From DASXVX01 sp036504075 (GTDB taxonomy: Bacteria; Bacillota; Sulfobacillia; Symbiobacteriales; Symbiobacteriaceae): a DNA stretch of 64,000 nt. The stretch covers positions 1-64,000 of the forward strand of contig DASXVX010000067.1 of the NCBI GenBank assembly GCA_036504075.1. The letters are read 5' to 3'. Positions within the stretch are counted from its first letter, which is position 1. Every line of letters starts with the position of its first letter. Position numbers and translations under genes: made by a program. Positions 55,767 through 64,000 of the stretch are shown one piece after another. Under the pieces are notes generated by a model, which was given only the letters and a program-made list of their open reading frames with translations, made no database searches and was not told the origin of the DNA.

Positions 55767-56636
55767 CTACTTCAGTTTTTGAACGCTGTGCCCCGGCCCG
55801 TGAACACGGTAGCCTTCCGGCCGCCGTTCGGTGCGGGGCGTGACGGACCCGCTCTTGCGGACCCGCTCCAAAAGCGTCAGGTCGACCTCTCCCACCACGC
55901 AGAGTCCCTGGTTGAACTCGCCGTCAGCGATGACGCCGGCGGGCGGGAACGGCAGATCGCACGGCGCGAGGATGCCGGAGCGCCCGAAGGACTGTTCCAT
56001 GAACCGCACGGCCGGCAGCCCGCCCACCAGGGCGCTGTGCACCACGTACACCTGGTTTTCCACCGCCCGGGCGTGGCAGCAATGGCGCACCCGCCAGAAC
56101 CCCTGCCGGTCGCTGGTGGCCGAAGGCACCAGCAGAATATCTGCCCCGGCGTCGCAGGCCGCCTGGGCCGTGCCGGGGAACTCCACGTCGAAGCAAATGG
56201 TCATGGCGACCCGGCCCGCCGGCGTGTCGGCCACGGTCAGGGATTCGCCCCGGGCCAGGCCCCAGGGGTCCACTTCCCCCGGCGTCAGGTGCAACTTCTC
56301 CTGAGTGTACATCTCCCCGGTGGGCAGGAACAGGTGGGCGGTGTTGTACAGCTTCCCGGCCCGCTCCACCACATGCGTTCCGGCGAGAATGGTCATTTTC
56401 GCCCGGTGGGCCAACCCGCTGAACAGTTCGCGATAAGCGCCGGTCCAGCGCTGCCACTCTGGCTCCAGGGTCATGAGCGGCGCCGTCAGGTACTCCGGAA
56501 AGACCGCCAGTTGGCAGGCGTCATCTTCCGCCAGGCGCACGTAGTGCAACACTTGCGCCGCAAACTGATCAAACCCGGCGACGTGCCGGTGATCAAACTG
56601 AATGGTTGCGATTCGCACCCGCTTGTTCGTGGGCAT
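55767..56636 (-). CDS. Carbon-nitrogen hydrolase (nitrilase superfamily)
   Basis: The 289-residue product has the catalytic triad: Glu in AVFPEYLT, Lys in YTQEKLHLTPGE and Cys in AMTICFDVEFPG. It would hydrolyse an amide such as an omega-amide, but the specific substrate is not clear. First gene of the pair with the alpha/beta hydrolase. Confidence 0.92.
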   Translation of the reverse strand: MPTNKRVRIATIQFDHRHVAGFDQFAAQVLHYVRLAEDDACQLAVFPEYLTAPLMTLEPEWQRWTGAYRELFSGLAHRAKMTILAGTHVVERAGKLYNTAHLFLPTGEMYTQEKLHLTPGEVDPWGLARGESLTVADTPAGRVAMTICFDVEFPGTAQAACDAGADILLVPSATSDRQGFWRVRHCCHARAVENQVYVVHSALVGGLPAVRFMEQSFGRSGILAPCDLPFPPAGVIADGEFNQGLCVVGEVDLTLLERVRKSGSVTPRTERRPEGYRVHGPGHSVQKLK

Positions 56637-56689
56637 GCGCGGTTAACACCTCTCTCGTGCAGAAATCAACCCAAACCGGTCGCGGTCGG

Positions 56690-57637
56690 TTACAGCCGCG
56701 GCCACGGCTCCTTGCCTTTCAGCTTCCGGTCCACCAAATCGTAGGTGGTCAGGCTTCCCATTTCCTTCACTTTGGCCAGAAGTTCTTTCGTGGTCCGCAC
56801 CGGGTAGGCCGCCCGGAAGAGGTCGGTCACGCCCTGCTTCCGGTTGGTGTCGAGTTTCAGCGAGAGGTCCAGCCAGAAAGTCATGCTGAACCCCTTGCCC
56901 CGGGCGGGGTCGTTCGTCCATTTCTCCTTCTGGTTGGCGCCTTCCCAGAGCTTCAGGTCGTCCATGAGCCGCAGGACCAGCAACTCCTTCAGCCCCGCTT
57001 CCCACCAGTCCAGTTCCGCCGGGTAATCCGGCACCCAGAGGTCCACCACGGCCCGGGCGCCCTCCAGGGCGGTCGGGCCGGTCAGGACCACGACCGGCTC
57101 CCGCCAGGGCTGCAGCCCAATCGCCGCGTCGGCGGCCGTATAGAGCTTGTTCACCCGGTCGACGGCCTCCCGGGACTTCTCCATGCCCACCGGCACGGCC
57201 ACCCGGACCGGCTGCGTCTGCACCGTTTCCAGCGGCCCGACGTAGTGACCCACCGCCGTCCAGCCGGTCGGCAGCGACAGCCTGGGCTCCGCGCCCGCGA
57301 CCGGCGCCGGCAGGCGCTCCATGTCCAGGGGGCCGGCCCCCCGGGCCGCCGTGAGCGCCACCGGCCCGCGGAAGAACGTGAGCACCCGCGTCCGATCGCT
57401 GCCGGGCCAGGGCTTCAGCGTCCTGGCCGGCTGCCCGGCCACCGTCACCGCCGACACGTTCCCCTGCCGCACGTCCAGAAATAAGCCGGAGTGGGCCACT
57501 TCCAGCGCCAGGCGGGCCTCCCCGTCCGGCTGAATGGAAACCCGGTAGGTCCCGTCAGCGGCGGGCGTCGAGCCACCTACCACCCAGATGGCGGCCAGCG
57601 CTGCGACGATCAGTACTGCATAGAATGCACGTTTCAT
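56690..57637 (-). CDS. Exported protein of unknown function
   Basis: ATG 57637 follows CTGGAGGAGATTTTTGC. The 315-residue product has an N-terminal signal anchor (MKRAFYAVLIVAALAAIWVV) and a beta-rich then helical domain (about 110-300). No family recognised. Open frame to 57742 lacks a start site. Confidence 0.65.
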   Translation of the reverse strand: MKRAFYAVLIVAALAAIWVVGGSTPAADGTYRVSIQPDGEARLALEVAHSGLFLDVRQGNVSAVTVAGQPARTLKPWPGSDRTRVLTFFRGPVALTAARGAGPLDMERLPAPVAGAEPRLSLPTGWTAVGHYVGPLETVQTQPVRVAVPVGMEKSREAVDRVNKLYTAADAAIGLQPWREPVVVLTGPTALEGARAVVDLWVPDYPAELDWWEAGLKELLVLRLMDDLKLWEGANQKEKWTNDPARGKGFSMTFWLDLSLKLDTNRKQGVTDLFRAAYPVRTTKELLAKVKEMGSLTTYDLVDRKLKGKEPWPRL

Positions 57638-57763
57638 GCAAAAATCTCCTCCAGGAAAGCGAAAGGGAAGCCGTTGCTGATAGGGGGTGGTTCGGCAAAG
57701 GCTCCGGCCAGTTCCTTCCACCGTAAGCGCCTTTTCGCGCATAGCCTTTTCCTCCCACAGAAG

Positions 57764-57788
57764 AAAACCGGCACCAGGGCGGTGCCGG
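57764..57788 (-). terminator. Terminator after the bifunctional nuclease gene
   Basis: CCGGCACC (57768-57775) and GGTGCCGG (57781-57788) form an 8-bp stem, and TTTTCTTC follows when read leftward. Confidence 0.8.
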
Positions 57789-57801
57789 CCGGCGGTGGGC
57801 C

Positions 57802-58266
57802 TCAGTGGATGACACGCCCCTCCGGGGGCTCGTCATAAAGGTCAGCGAATCGGTCACCGGCATCTTCCGGGATGCTCAACTCGCCCATGACCTGTTCGCT
57901 CACGTAAATCGGCGCTCGGGCACGCAGGGCCAGGGCGACGGCATCGCTGGGCCGGGCATCCAGTTCTACCCGGCTTGCGCCGTCCACCTTGGCCAGTACA
58001 ATCTTGGCGTAAAAAGTCTCGTCGTGGAAGTCCTGGATCTGAACCTCGGCCACTGTGGCACCCAGGGCCCGAATCGTATCGTAGAGGATGTCCTGGGTCA
58101 GGGGTCTCTCGGCCCGTTCGCCCTCGGCCTCCAGGGCGATGGCCTCTCCCTCCTGTATCCCGGTTTCGATCACCAGTAGCCGCGCCAGTTCCGGCGCCCG
58201 CAACACCAGCAGGACGCCGCCCGTCTCTTCCACCAGTCCGACGTTCAGCAGGTCCAGGCGAATCAT
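57802..58266 (-). CDS. Bifunctional nuclease-family protein (DUF151/BFN)
   Basis: ATG 58266 follows AAAAGGGGGGCGTACC; the longer frame to 58314 is not needed. The 154-residue product has the DUF151 blocks LLVIETGIQEGEAIALEAEG and LDARPSDAVALALRARAPIYVSE. The family combines RNase and DNase activity in vitro; its role in bacteria is unclear. Confidence 0.9.
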   Translation of the reverse strand: MIRLDLLNVGLVEETGGVLLVLRAPELARLLVIETGIQEGEAIALEAEGERAERPLTQDILYDTIRALGATVAEVQIQDFHDETFYAKIVLAKVDGASRVELDARPSDAVALALRARAPIYVSEQVMGELSIPEDAGDRFADLYDEPPEGRVIH

Positions 58267-58323
58267 GGTACGCCCCCCTTTTGGCGTTAGTATGCCGCTT
58301 TCGGGAGGCGTCATGATGGCGGT

Positions 58324-58743
58324 CTATTTGGCGATCCCGGCGATCCCTTTCTTGTCGTCCACGTCCACCTTCAGCCCGGCCGCCCGGGCGAACTCCCGCA
58401 CCGGCACGAAAATCTCCTGGCTGTGCACATGGACGCCCATCGCCCCGGGCACACCCACGACTTGCACCTTCTGGCCGTTGACCGTGACCGTCTTGCCGCC
58501 CGGATCGACCATGATGTCGACGCCCAGGGCCCCGGCCAGTTGTTCCACCGGCGCATAAATCGATCCGGCCTCATGCTTGTGCGGCCCGTTCTTGGCCGTG
58601 CTGAAGTCGATTGGCTTCCCATTGACGCACACAACGACCGCCTTGTCCTTCGGCGTGCAGGCCGTGGTCGGCTGCCCGCCGCAGGCCGCAAGCCCGCCGG
58701 CCAACAGCGCCAGGCCGGCCAGCCCAATCCACATCCGGTTCAA
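58324..58743 (-). CDS. Lipoprotein with copper-amine-oxidase-N-type stalk domain
   Basis: TTG 58743 is preferred because it gives the signal peptide a positive N-region (LNRMWIGLAG) and sits eight bases from GGGGGGT; ATG 58734 is the alternative. The 139-residue product has a lipobox (LAAC) and a single domain with IYAPVEQLAGALGVDI and IFVPVREFARAAG, typical of the copper amine oxidase N-terminal fold used as a wall-associated module. Confidence 0.8.
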   Translation of the reverse strand: MNRMWIGLAGLALLAGGLAACGGQPTTACTPKDKAVVVCVNGKPIDFSTAKNGPHKHEAGSIYAPVEQLAGALGVDIMVDPGGKTVTVNGQKVQVVGVPGAMGVHVHSQEIFVPVREFARAAGLKVDVDDKKGIAGIAK

Positions 58744-58892
58744 AGGCACTACCCCCCTGTGAATTTGGACAGCTCCCCTCTCGTCCACAGGAATGTATGC
58801 ACGGGCGCAGTCGCATAACCGTGCCGATGCAGCCAAATTCGCGACAAAAGAAGCCCCCGGCAACGCCGGGGGCCTCCCTCCGCAAAAGCGGA

Positions 58893-60551
58893 TTACATCA
58901 TGTCCATTCCGCCCATGCCGCCCATGCCACCCATACCGCCCATGCCGCCGGCGCCACCACCCGCGCCCTTCGGCTCGGGCTTCTCGGTGACCAGCGCCTC
59001 GGTGGTGAGCACCATGGCGGCGATGGAGGCGGCGTTCTGCAGGGCAGACCGCACAACCTTCACCGGGTCGATGATGCCCGCAGCGATCATGTCGACATAC
59101 GTCTCGGCCAGGGCATCGAAGCCGTGGTTCTGGGGCAGGTGCTTGACCTTCTCCACGACCACGGAGCCCTCGACGCCGCCGTTCTCGGCGATGGTCCGGA
59201 GCGGATACTCGACCGCCCGGCGAACGATCTGGGCGCCGACCTTCTCGTCGCCTTCCAGCGTTTCCACGAGCGCATCGATCGCCTTCTGGGACTGCAGCAG
59301 AGCGACGCCGCCGCCCGCCACGATGCCTTCCTCAACGGCCGCACGAGTGGCGTTGAGGGCATCTTCGAGGCGCAGCTTCTTCTCCTTCAGCTCGACCTCG
59401 GTGGCCGCGCCGGCCTTGATGACGGCGACGCCGCCGGCCAGCTTCGCGAGCCGCTCCTGGAGCTTCTCACGATCGAAGTCGGAAGTGGTCTCTTCGATCT
59501 GCCGCTTGAGGGAGGCGACCCGGGCCTTGATGTCGTCGGCAGAGCCACGGCCCTCGACGATCGTGGTCTTCTCCTTCTCGATGCGGATCTGGCGGCACTG
59601 GCCGAAGGACTCGGGGCCGGCAGAATCCAGCTTGCGGCCGAGCTCTTCCGAAATGACTTCGCCGCCCGTCAGGATGGCGATGTCCTCGAGCATGGCCTTG
59701 CGGCGGTCGCCGAAGCCCGGCGCCTTCACGGCGGCAACCTGCAGGGTGCCCCGCAGCTTGTTGACGACGAGGGTGGCATTGGCTTCGCCCTCGATGTCCT
59801 CCGCGATGATGACCAGGGGCTTGCCGCGCTGGACGACCTTCTCCAGAACCGGCAGCAGTTCCTGGATCGAGGAGATCTTCTTGTCGGTGATGAGGATGTA
59901 CGGCTCGTTCAGAACGGTTTCCATCTTCTCGGTGTCGGTGACAAAGTAGGCGGAGGTGTAGCCCCGGTCGAACTGCATGCCTTCCACGGTCTCGAGTTCG
60001 GTGGCCAGGGACTTGGACTCCTCGACCGTGATGACGCCGTCCTTGCCGACCTTATCCATCGCCTCGGCAACCAGCTTGCCGATCTCGGGATCGTTGGCGG
60101 AAATCGAGGCGACTTCGGCGATGGCCTTGGAGGTCTCGACCGGAATGGCGGCAGCCTTCAGGGACGCCACGGCAGCGGCGACGGCCTTCTCGATGCCCTT
60201 CTTGATGATCATCGGGTTGGCGCCGGCGGTGACGTTCTTGAGGCCCTCACGCACGATGGCCTGGGCCAGAACCGTGGAGGTGGTGGTGCCGTCGCCGGCG
60301 ACGTCGTTCGTCTTCGTGGCGACTTCCTTCACCAGCTGGGCGCCCATGTTCTCAAACGGGTCTTCCAGCTCGATCTCCCGGGCGATGGTCACACCGTCGT
60401 TGGCGACGGCCGGGGCGCCGAACTTCTTGTCGAGCACGACATTGCGGCCGCGGGGGCCAAGGGTGACCTTAACGGTATTCGCGAGAGCATTGACACCGCG
60501 CTCGAGAGCCCGGCGGGCCTGCTCGTCAAAAATGATCTGCTTAGCGGGCAT
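58893..60551 (-). CDS. groEL: Chaperonin 60 kDa subunit
   Basis: The 552-residue product has the GroEL signature (AAVEEGIVAGGGVALLQS), the ATP-binding stretch (VAGDGTTTSTVLAQ) and the usual C-terminal GGM repeats. It folds proteins with GroES. Second gene of groESL; CIRCE upstream implies HrcA control. Confidence 0.98.
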   Translation of the reverse strand: MPAKQIIFDEQARRALERGVNALANTVKVTLGPRGRNVVLDKKFGAPAVANDGVTIAREIELEDPFENMGAQLVKEVATKTNDVAGDGTTTSTVLAQAIVREGLKNVTAGANPMIIKKGIEKAVAAAVASLKAAAIPVETSKAIAEVASISANDPEIGKLVAEAMDKVGKDGVITVEESKSLATELETVEGMQFDRGYTSAYFVTDTEKMETVLNEPYILITDKKISSIQELLPVLEKVVQRGKPLVIIAEDIEGEANATLVVNKLRGTLQVAAVKAPGFGDRRKAMLEDIAILTGGEVISEELGRKLDSAGPESFGQCRQIRIEKEKTTIVEGRGSADDIKARVASLKRQIEETTSDFDREKLQERLAKLAGGVAVIKAGAATEVELKEKKLRLEDALNATRAAVEEGIVAGGGVALLQSQKAIDALVETLEGDEKVGAQIVRRAVEYPLRTIAENGGVEGSVVVEKVKHLPQNHGFDALAETYVDMIAAGIIDPVKVVRSALQNAASIAAMVLTTEALVTEKPEPKGAGGGAGGMGGMGGMGGMGGMDMM

Positions 60552-60569
60552 GCGATCTAACCTCCTTGA

Positions 60570-60866
60570 TTAACCCTGCGCAACGATCGCGAGAATGTCG
60601 CGCTCGCCGTCGAGAATAATGTAATCCTCGCCGTCAACCTTCACTTCGGTGCCGGAATACTTGGAGAAGATGACGGTATCGCCTTCTTTGACTTCGAGAG
60701 CAACCTTCGTGCCGGTTTCCAGCAGGCGGCCAAAGCCTACGGCGATAACCTTGCCCTGCTGCGGCTTCTCCTTGGCAGTGTCGGGCAGCAGAATGCCGCT
60801 CTTCGTGCGCTCTTCCTTCTCGAGCGCCTTGATGACCACTCGAGAGCCCAACGGCTTGATGTTCAT
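60570..60866 (-). CDS. groES: Co-chaperonin 10 kDa subunit
   Basis: ATG 60866 follows GGAGGGACCGTACACAG. The 98-residue product has the GroES fold and the mobile-loop region (EKEERTKSGILLPDTAK). First gene of groESL. Confidence 0.97.
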   Translation of the reverse strand: MNIKPLGSRVVIKALEKEERTKSGILLPDTAKEKPQQGKVIAVGFGRLLETGTKVALEVKEGDTVIFSKYSGTEVKVDGEDYIILDGERDILAIVAQG

Positions 60867-60905
60867 CTGTGTACGGTCCCTCCTCAAGCATCTCCCGGAA
60901 TTTTG

Positions 60906-60932
60906 TTAGCACTCGTCATGCCTGAGTGCTAA
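60906..60932 (-). promoter_or_regulatory. CIRCE operator
   Basis: TTAGCACTC, nine bases, GAGTGCTAA: a perfect match to the HrcA-binding inverted repeat, directly downstream of the groES promoter. Confidence 0.97.
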
Positions 60933-60943
60933 CACCGTAACCT

Positions 60944-60972
60944 ATGATAAGAAAGAGTACCGAGGGAGTCAA
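60944..60972 (-). promoter_or_regulatory. Sigma-A promoter of groESL
   Basis: On the - strand TTGACT (60967-60972) and TATCAT (60944-60949) are 17 bp apart, just upstream of CIRCE. Confidence 0.8.
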
Positions 60973-61317
60973 GTACCTCGCCCATAATTTTGGACCAGAA
61001 GCGGACTTATTCCGGGCATTCGGATGGCAAGAAACGGTCCGCGGCCCAACCAGCCGCGGACTGTCGAACCAGAGGATAAGGTGTGCAGCTTATACCCGGA
61101 GTTATACCAGCTTACGTCATAAACAGGGCGAATGCGTTAGTTCACGAATTCACATAGGGCTTCGGAGTAGCAATATAGGCTTTTTGGAGCCTCCCGTCCT
61201 TCAGATGATAGGAGTATCCTACCTGTGGAGGTCCTAGTACCCCTGGTTCGCCCCAGGTCATAAAGCCAACTTTGAAAGATCGATCATGGCGAATCTTTAT
61301 TCGGAGGTCATCGTTAA
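60973..61317. other. Lower-GC intergenic region
   Basis: About 345 bases between divergent groESL and oadB-like genes. It has a 12-bp dyad (61034-61045 with 61053-61064) without a T-run. I see no gene. It probably holds the promoter of the oadB-like gene, but no clear -10/-35 was identified. Confidence 0.5.
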
Positions 61318-62457
61318 ATGAATGCGCTGCACAACTTGCTCGCCCAAGTCAACTTCAGCGAACTCATCGTCCATCTTCAGACGCTCTCCTGGCAGCAAAT
61401 TGTCATGATGCTGGTCGGCTGCGGACTCATTTATCTTGCCATCGCCAAGGAGTATGAACCGCTGCTCCTGGCTCCGGTCGGTTTCGGCTGCATTCTTGCC
61501 AATATTCCCGGCTCCAACGCAGTGGGGCCCGGCGGTTGGCTCACCTTGCTCCAGCAGGCGGGCATAACCACCGAACTCTTCCCGGTCCTGATCTTCGTCG
61601 CCGTGGGCGCCATGTGTGACTTCACACCGCTGCTCGCGATGCCTTCCATGATGTTCTTCGGGGCGGCGGCCCAGTTCGGCATCTTCCTGACCATCGTCGT
61701 GGCGACGTTGCTGGGCTTCGACCTGAAAGAGGCGGCCTCGATCGGCATTATCGGTGCGGCCGACGGACCCACCACCATCTTCGTGGCGACCCGCTTCGCC
61801 CCGCGATTGCTCGGCCCTTTGACCGTATGTGCCTACACCTACATGTCGCTGGTCCCGATCATTCAACCACCGGTGATCAGAATGATGACCACCAAACGGG
61901 AGCGGCAGATCCGCATGGTTTACGACGGTGGACGGCCGGTCAGCAAGATGGCCCGGATCCTGTTCCCGGTCGCCGTCACGATCGTGGCGGGGTTGGTCGT
62001 GCCGGCCTCCGTAGCGCTGATCGGCGCGCTGATGTTCGGCAACCTGATCCGGGAATCCGGTGTTATGGACAAGCTCTCGAAGGCGGCCCAGGGTGAACTC
62101 GCCAACATCGTAACGCTGCTGCTGGGCATCACGATCGGTGCGACCATGGACGCGAAGGTGTTTCTGACCCTGCAGACGCTGGGAATTCTGTCGCTTGGCC
62201 TCGCGGCATTCATTTTCGACACCATCGGCGGGGTGCTCTTCGCCAAGGTGCTCAATCTGTTCCTGAAGCAAAAGGTCAACCCCATGCTGGGTGCGGCTGG
62301 CATTTCCGCTTTCCCGATGTCGGCTCGGGTAATCGCCAAAATGGCGCAGAAAGAAGACCCGGGCAATTATCTCATCATGCATGCCGTCGGGGCCAATGTG
62401 GCCGGCCAGATCGCCTCAATTATGGCGGGCGGCCTGATACTGGCCCTGGTTCGCTAG
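61318..62457 (+). CDS. Sodium-pump decarboxylase beta subunit (OadB/GcdB/MmdB family)
   Basis: ATG 61318 follows CGGAGGTCATCGTTAA. The 379-residue protein is almost all membrane helices and has the conserved family blocks IGAADGPTTIFVATRFAP and LMFGNLIRESGV. In this family the beta subunit couples decarboxylation of a carboxybiotinyl carrier to sodium export. A 47-residue membrane peptide follows; no alpha subunit or biotin carrier lies in the window. Confidence 0.92.
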   Translation: MNALHNLLAQVNFSELIVHLQTLSWQQIVMMLVGCGLIYLAIAKEYEPLLLAPVGFGCILANIPGSNAVGPGGWLTLLQQAGITTELFPVLIFVAVGAMCDFTPLLAMPSMMFFGAAAQFGIFLTIVVATLLGFDLKEAASIGIIGAADGPTTIFVATRFAPRLLGPLTVCAYTYMSLVPIIQPPVIRMMTTKRERQIRMVYDGGRPVSKMARILFPVAVTIVAGLVVPASVALIGALMFGNLIRESGVMDKLSKAAQGELANIVTLLLGITIGATMDAKVFLTLQTLGILSLGLAAFIFDTIGGVLFAKVLNLFLKQKVNPMLGAAGISAFPMSARVIAKMAQKEDPGNYLIMHAVGANVAGQIASIMAGGLILALVR

Positions 62458-62479
62458 AAACAAACAGGAGGCTATACCT

Positions 62480-62623
62480 ATGGGAACCCAGTGGAACGAT
62501 GTGCTAAAAGCGCTGGAGATCATGCTGGTCGCCACGCCCTTCATGTTCGGCGTACTCGCCATTTTTGCGCTGCTCACGGTCGGACTCTCGAAAATCCGGA
62601 AACCGCCGAAGAGCGCACACTAA
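62480..62623 (+). CDS. Small single-helix membrane peptide downstream of OadB
   Basis: ATG 62480 follows AACAGGAGGCTATACCT. The 47-residue product has one hydrophobic helix (MFGVLAIFALLTVGL) and a basic C-terminus (KIRKPPKSAH). Location and size suggest a gamma (OadG)-like subunit that holds the beta subunit in the complex, though it is shorter than most. Confidence 0.8.
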   Translation: MGTQWNDVLKALEIMLVATPFMFGVLAIFALLTVGLSKIRKPPKSAH

Positions 62624-62639
62624 TCCCGTTGCCTGAACA

Positions 62640-62680
62640 AAAACGGCCACCGCTCCATTCCACGGAGCGGTGGCCGTTTT
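62640..62680. terminator. Bidirectional terminator
   Basis: Perfect 17-bp stem (62640-62656 with 62664-62680) with A-rich and T-rich ends, between the OadB operon and a convergent gene. Confidence 0.92.
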
Positions 62681-62685
62681 ATGCG

Positions 62686-63444
62686 TTACGTGCGGTCGCT
62701 GATGCCGGTCTGCTCTTCATCCGGCCGGGATTTGTCCAGCATGCGGCTGCGGCAGTGGACGGAGAGCCGCTGGTTGTCCAGCACCGCCAGGTCCCAGTCG
62801 TCCTTCCGGCCTGTCGCCTGCTCCTGCCACCGGAAGACCGCCCCGCTGGGGGCCATGGTCCGGTCGATCTGCGGGTTGGAGGGAATCCGGCCGTTAATGG
62901 CCAGGAAGACCCGCACCCGGTAGAGTCCCTTGTTCGCCGGTCGAATCTCCAGGGCGAACTTGTTGCCGCCCGCCCCGCCCAGCCTTCCCTCATAACGGCC
63001 GGCCCAGGCGTAGTTCATCTGACCGACGTGCCGGTCGGCGAGGGGGTCGCAGGGCGACTTCACCGGATCGGACTCCGGATGCGAGGCGGTGACCAGCAGC
63101 ACGTCCGCCGTCGACAGGCGCGGCCAGATGGCGTTGCAGGTCAGTGCGATCGAACTGTTGGGACCAATGATGGCAGGCGTACCATAACCGATGATTTTCC
63201 GGTTCTCCGGCCGGACGGGCACACCGGCAGGCACCGCAGCGAACTCCGTGATCACACCCGATACTTCCCGATTTCCCAGGTTCCAGACCACAGCCCGCGG
63301 GCGCCCGTCAGGCCCCACGGTAACCTCCGGTGCGGCAAAGGGGCCGGTAAGCGGTCGGGCACCCATGTCGGACGGCGATGCCTTGATCACCAGATAGGAC
63401 TCATGCATTGCCCGCTCGTTGGCTTTGCGCTCCACAGGGCTCAT
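62686..63444 (-). CDS. Hypothetical protein, probably beta-rich
   Basis: ATG 63444 follows GTAGGGGGGAGCACC; the frame is open far upstream to 63852 but that part overlaps the sigma factor gene and is not protein-like. The 252-residue product is beta-rich with Ig-like repetition (RAVVWNLGNREVSGVITEF) and no signal peptide. No family recognised. Confidence 0.65.
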   Translation of the reverse strand: MSPVERKANERAMHESYLVIKASPSDMGARPLTGPFAAPEVTVGPDGRPRAVVWNLGNREVSGVITEFAAVPAGVPVRPENRKIIGYGTPAIIGPNSSIALTCNAIWPRLSTADVLLVTASHPESDPVKSPCDPLADRHVGQMNYAWAGRYEGRLGGAGGNKFALEIRPANKGLYRVRVFLAINGRIPSNPQIDRTMAPSGAVFRWQEQATGRKDDWDLAVLDNQRLSVHCRSRMLDKSRPDEEQTGISDRT

Positions 63445-63670
63445 GGTGCTCCCCCCTACGGCAATCTTGCGGCACGGTACCGCAATGTGTCTTCGGGAAG
63501 ATATTATCCATAATCTGTAAATTTTCCTTTTCTCTATGAGATAATTGGCAGAGGTAAACAAACTCGCTCGGGTGGAAAGGACTGGGACGCACCCGAAAGC
63601 GAAACTTTCCGGAGAAATGAACCCGACGGGCGTTTGGATTGTATGTCTTGTAGAAGCGCTTCGAAATGCG

Positions 63671-64000
63671 GTGACAGGCGGTGAGGATTTGGACGATGCG
63701 GACGATGCGGAACGCATCCGGCGTGCCCGGGCCGGCGACCGGGCGGCCTTCGGCGAGCTGTTTGGCGAATACCGAGTCCGGGCCTTCCGGACCGCGCTGC
63801 TCATGACCCGCGACCGGGTCCTGGCGGAGGATATCACGCAAGAGGCGTTCATCCGAGCCTACCTGGCAATCGGCCGATGCGACCCGGAGCGCCCCTTTCT
63901 GCCCTGGTTGCTGCGGATTCTCATCAACCTGAGTCGCAACGCGTGCAAACAGCGGAAGCGGCTGGTCAGCATGGAGGGCCTGCCGGAAGCCGGCGGGCCG
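63671..64000 (+). CDS. ECF-type RNA polymerase sigma factor (3' partial)
   Basis: The frame runs off the right edge. GTG 63671 is a possible start, with TTG 63689 close behind GGTGAGGA and ATG 63617 also in frame; none is decisive. The visible 110 residues match sigma region 2 of the ECF class: RIRRARAGDRAAFGELFGEY, DRVLAEDITQEAFIRAYLAI and FLPWLLRILINLSRNACKQRKR. It would direct a stress or surface regulon; region 4 and any anti-sigma gene lie outside the window. Confidence 0.88.
   Translation, partial: MTGGEDLDDADDAERIRRARAGDRAAFGELFGEYRVRAFRTALLMTRDRVLAEDITQEAFIRAYLAIGRCDPERPFLPWLLRILINLSRNACKQRKRLVSMEGLPEAGGP

Noticed and set aside
58893..58960. Short repeats that might be a CRISPR or satellite
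   Set aside because: They code for the GGM repeats at the GroEL C-terminus.

Overview
The window looks like the chromosome of a high-GC, Gram-positive-type Firmicute, most like Symbiobacterium and its relatives. This is inferred from gene content, not from a search. The signs are a T-box leader, a CIRCE element in front of groESL, ARG-box operators, SLH-domain surface proteins, many lipoproteins, frequent GTG and TTG starts, and a tungsten-type aldehyde:ferredoxin oxidoreductase. No rRNA, tRNA, CRISPR array or insertion sequence was recognised.

Layout. 1-9.3 kb is a surface and cell-wall block: a peptidoglycan-binding/M23 protein cut by the left edge, then lower-GC lipoproteins. Two of these are tandem copies of one beta-propeller lipoprotein. 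Three of the four lipoprotein genes are frameshifted, and the last runs into the tail of a CAP/SLH surface protein. 9.3-20.3 kb holds argH, a restriction-nuclease/SIR2 fusion (candidate defence gene), a minimal chemoreceptor facing a membrane-sensor operon, a fused GrdC/GrdD-like protein with a stripped-down thioredoxin-reductase-like partner, and argG. 20.2-30.6 kb holds NfeD plus flotillin, a rifampin-phosphotransferase-like PEP synthase, argBD, GNAT and Nudix enzymes and a Tat/lipoprotein phosphoesterase. 30.7-37.6 kb holds small membrane proteins, NudC, a YdcF-like protein and two more frameshifted genes. 37.6-43.7 kb holds a T-box-controlled DAHP synthase/chorismate mutase and a sigma-54 activator followed by its likely target, an AOR-MoaD operon with a well-formed -24/-12 promoter.

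43.7-47.1 kb is a leftward operon: a 54-residue peptide, an intercistronic hairpin, two unassigned helical proteins and an MFS exporter. This layout resembles a small peptide-natural-product locus and is the best candidate here for an undescribed system. 47.4-50.4 kb is argC-acetyltransferase-argJ. 50.4-58.8 kb holds membrane proteins, a 5'-nucleotidase fused to a DUF402-like domain, an efflux pump, hydrolases and a bifunctional nuclease. 58.9-61 kb is groESL. 61.3-62.6 kb encodes the membrane part of a sodium-pump decarboxylase with a 47-residue partner. The right edge cuts an ECF sigma factor.

How the parts connect. Arginine synthesis is split over four loci (argH, argG, argBD, argC-argJ). 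Each carries a pair of ARG-box-like sites whose starts lie 20-21 bp apart, so one ArgR/AhrC repressor probably controls all of them.
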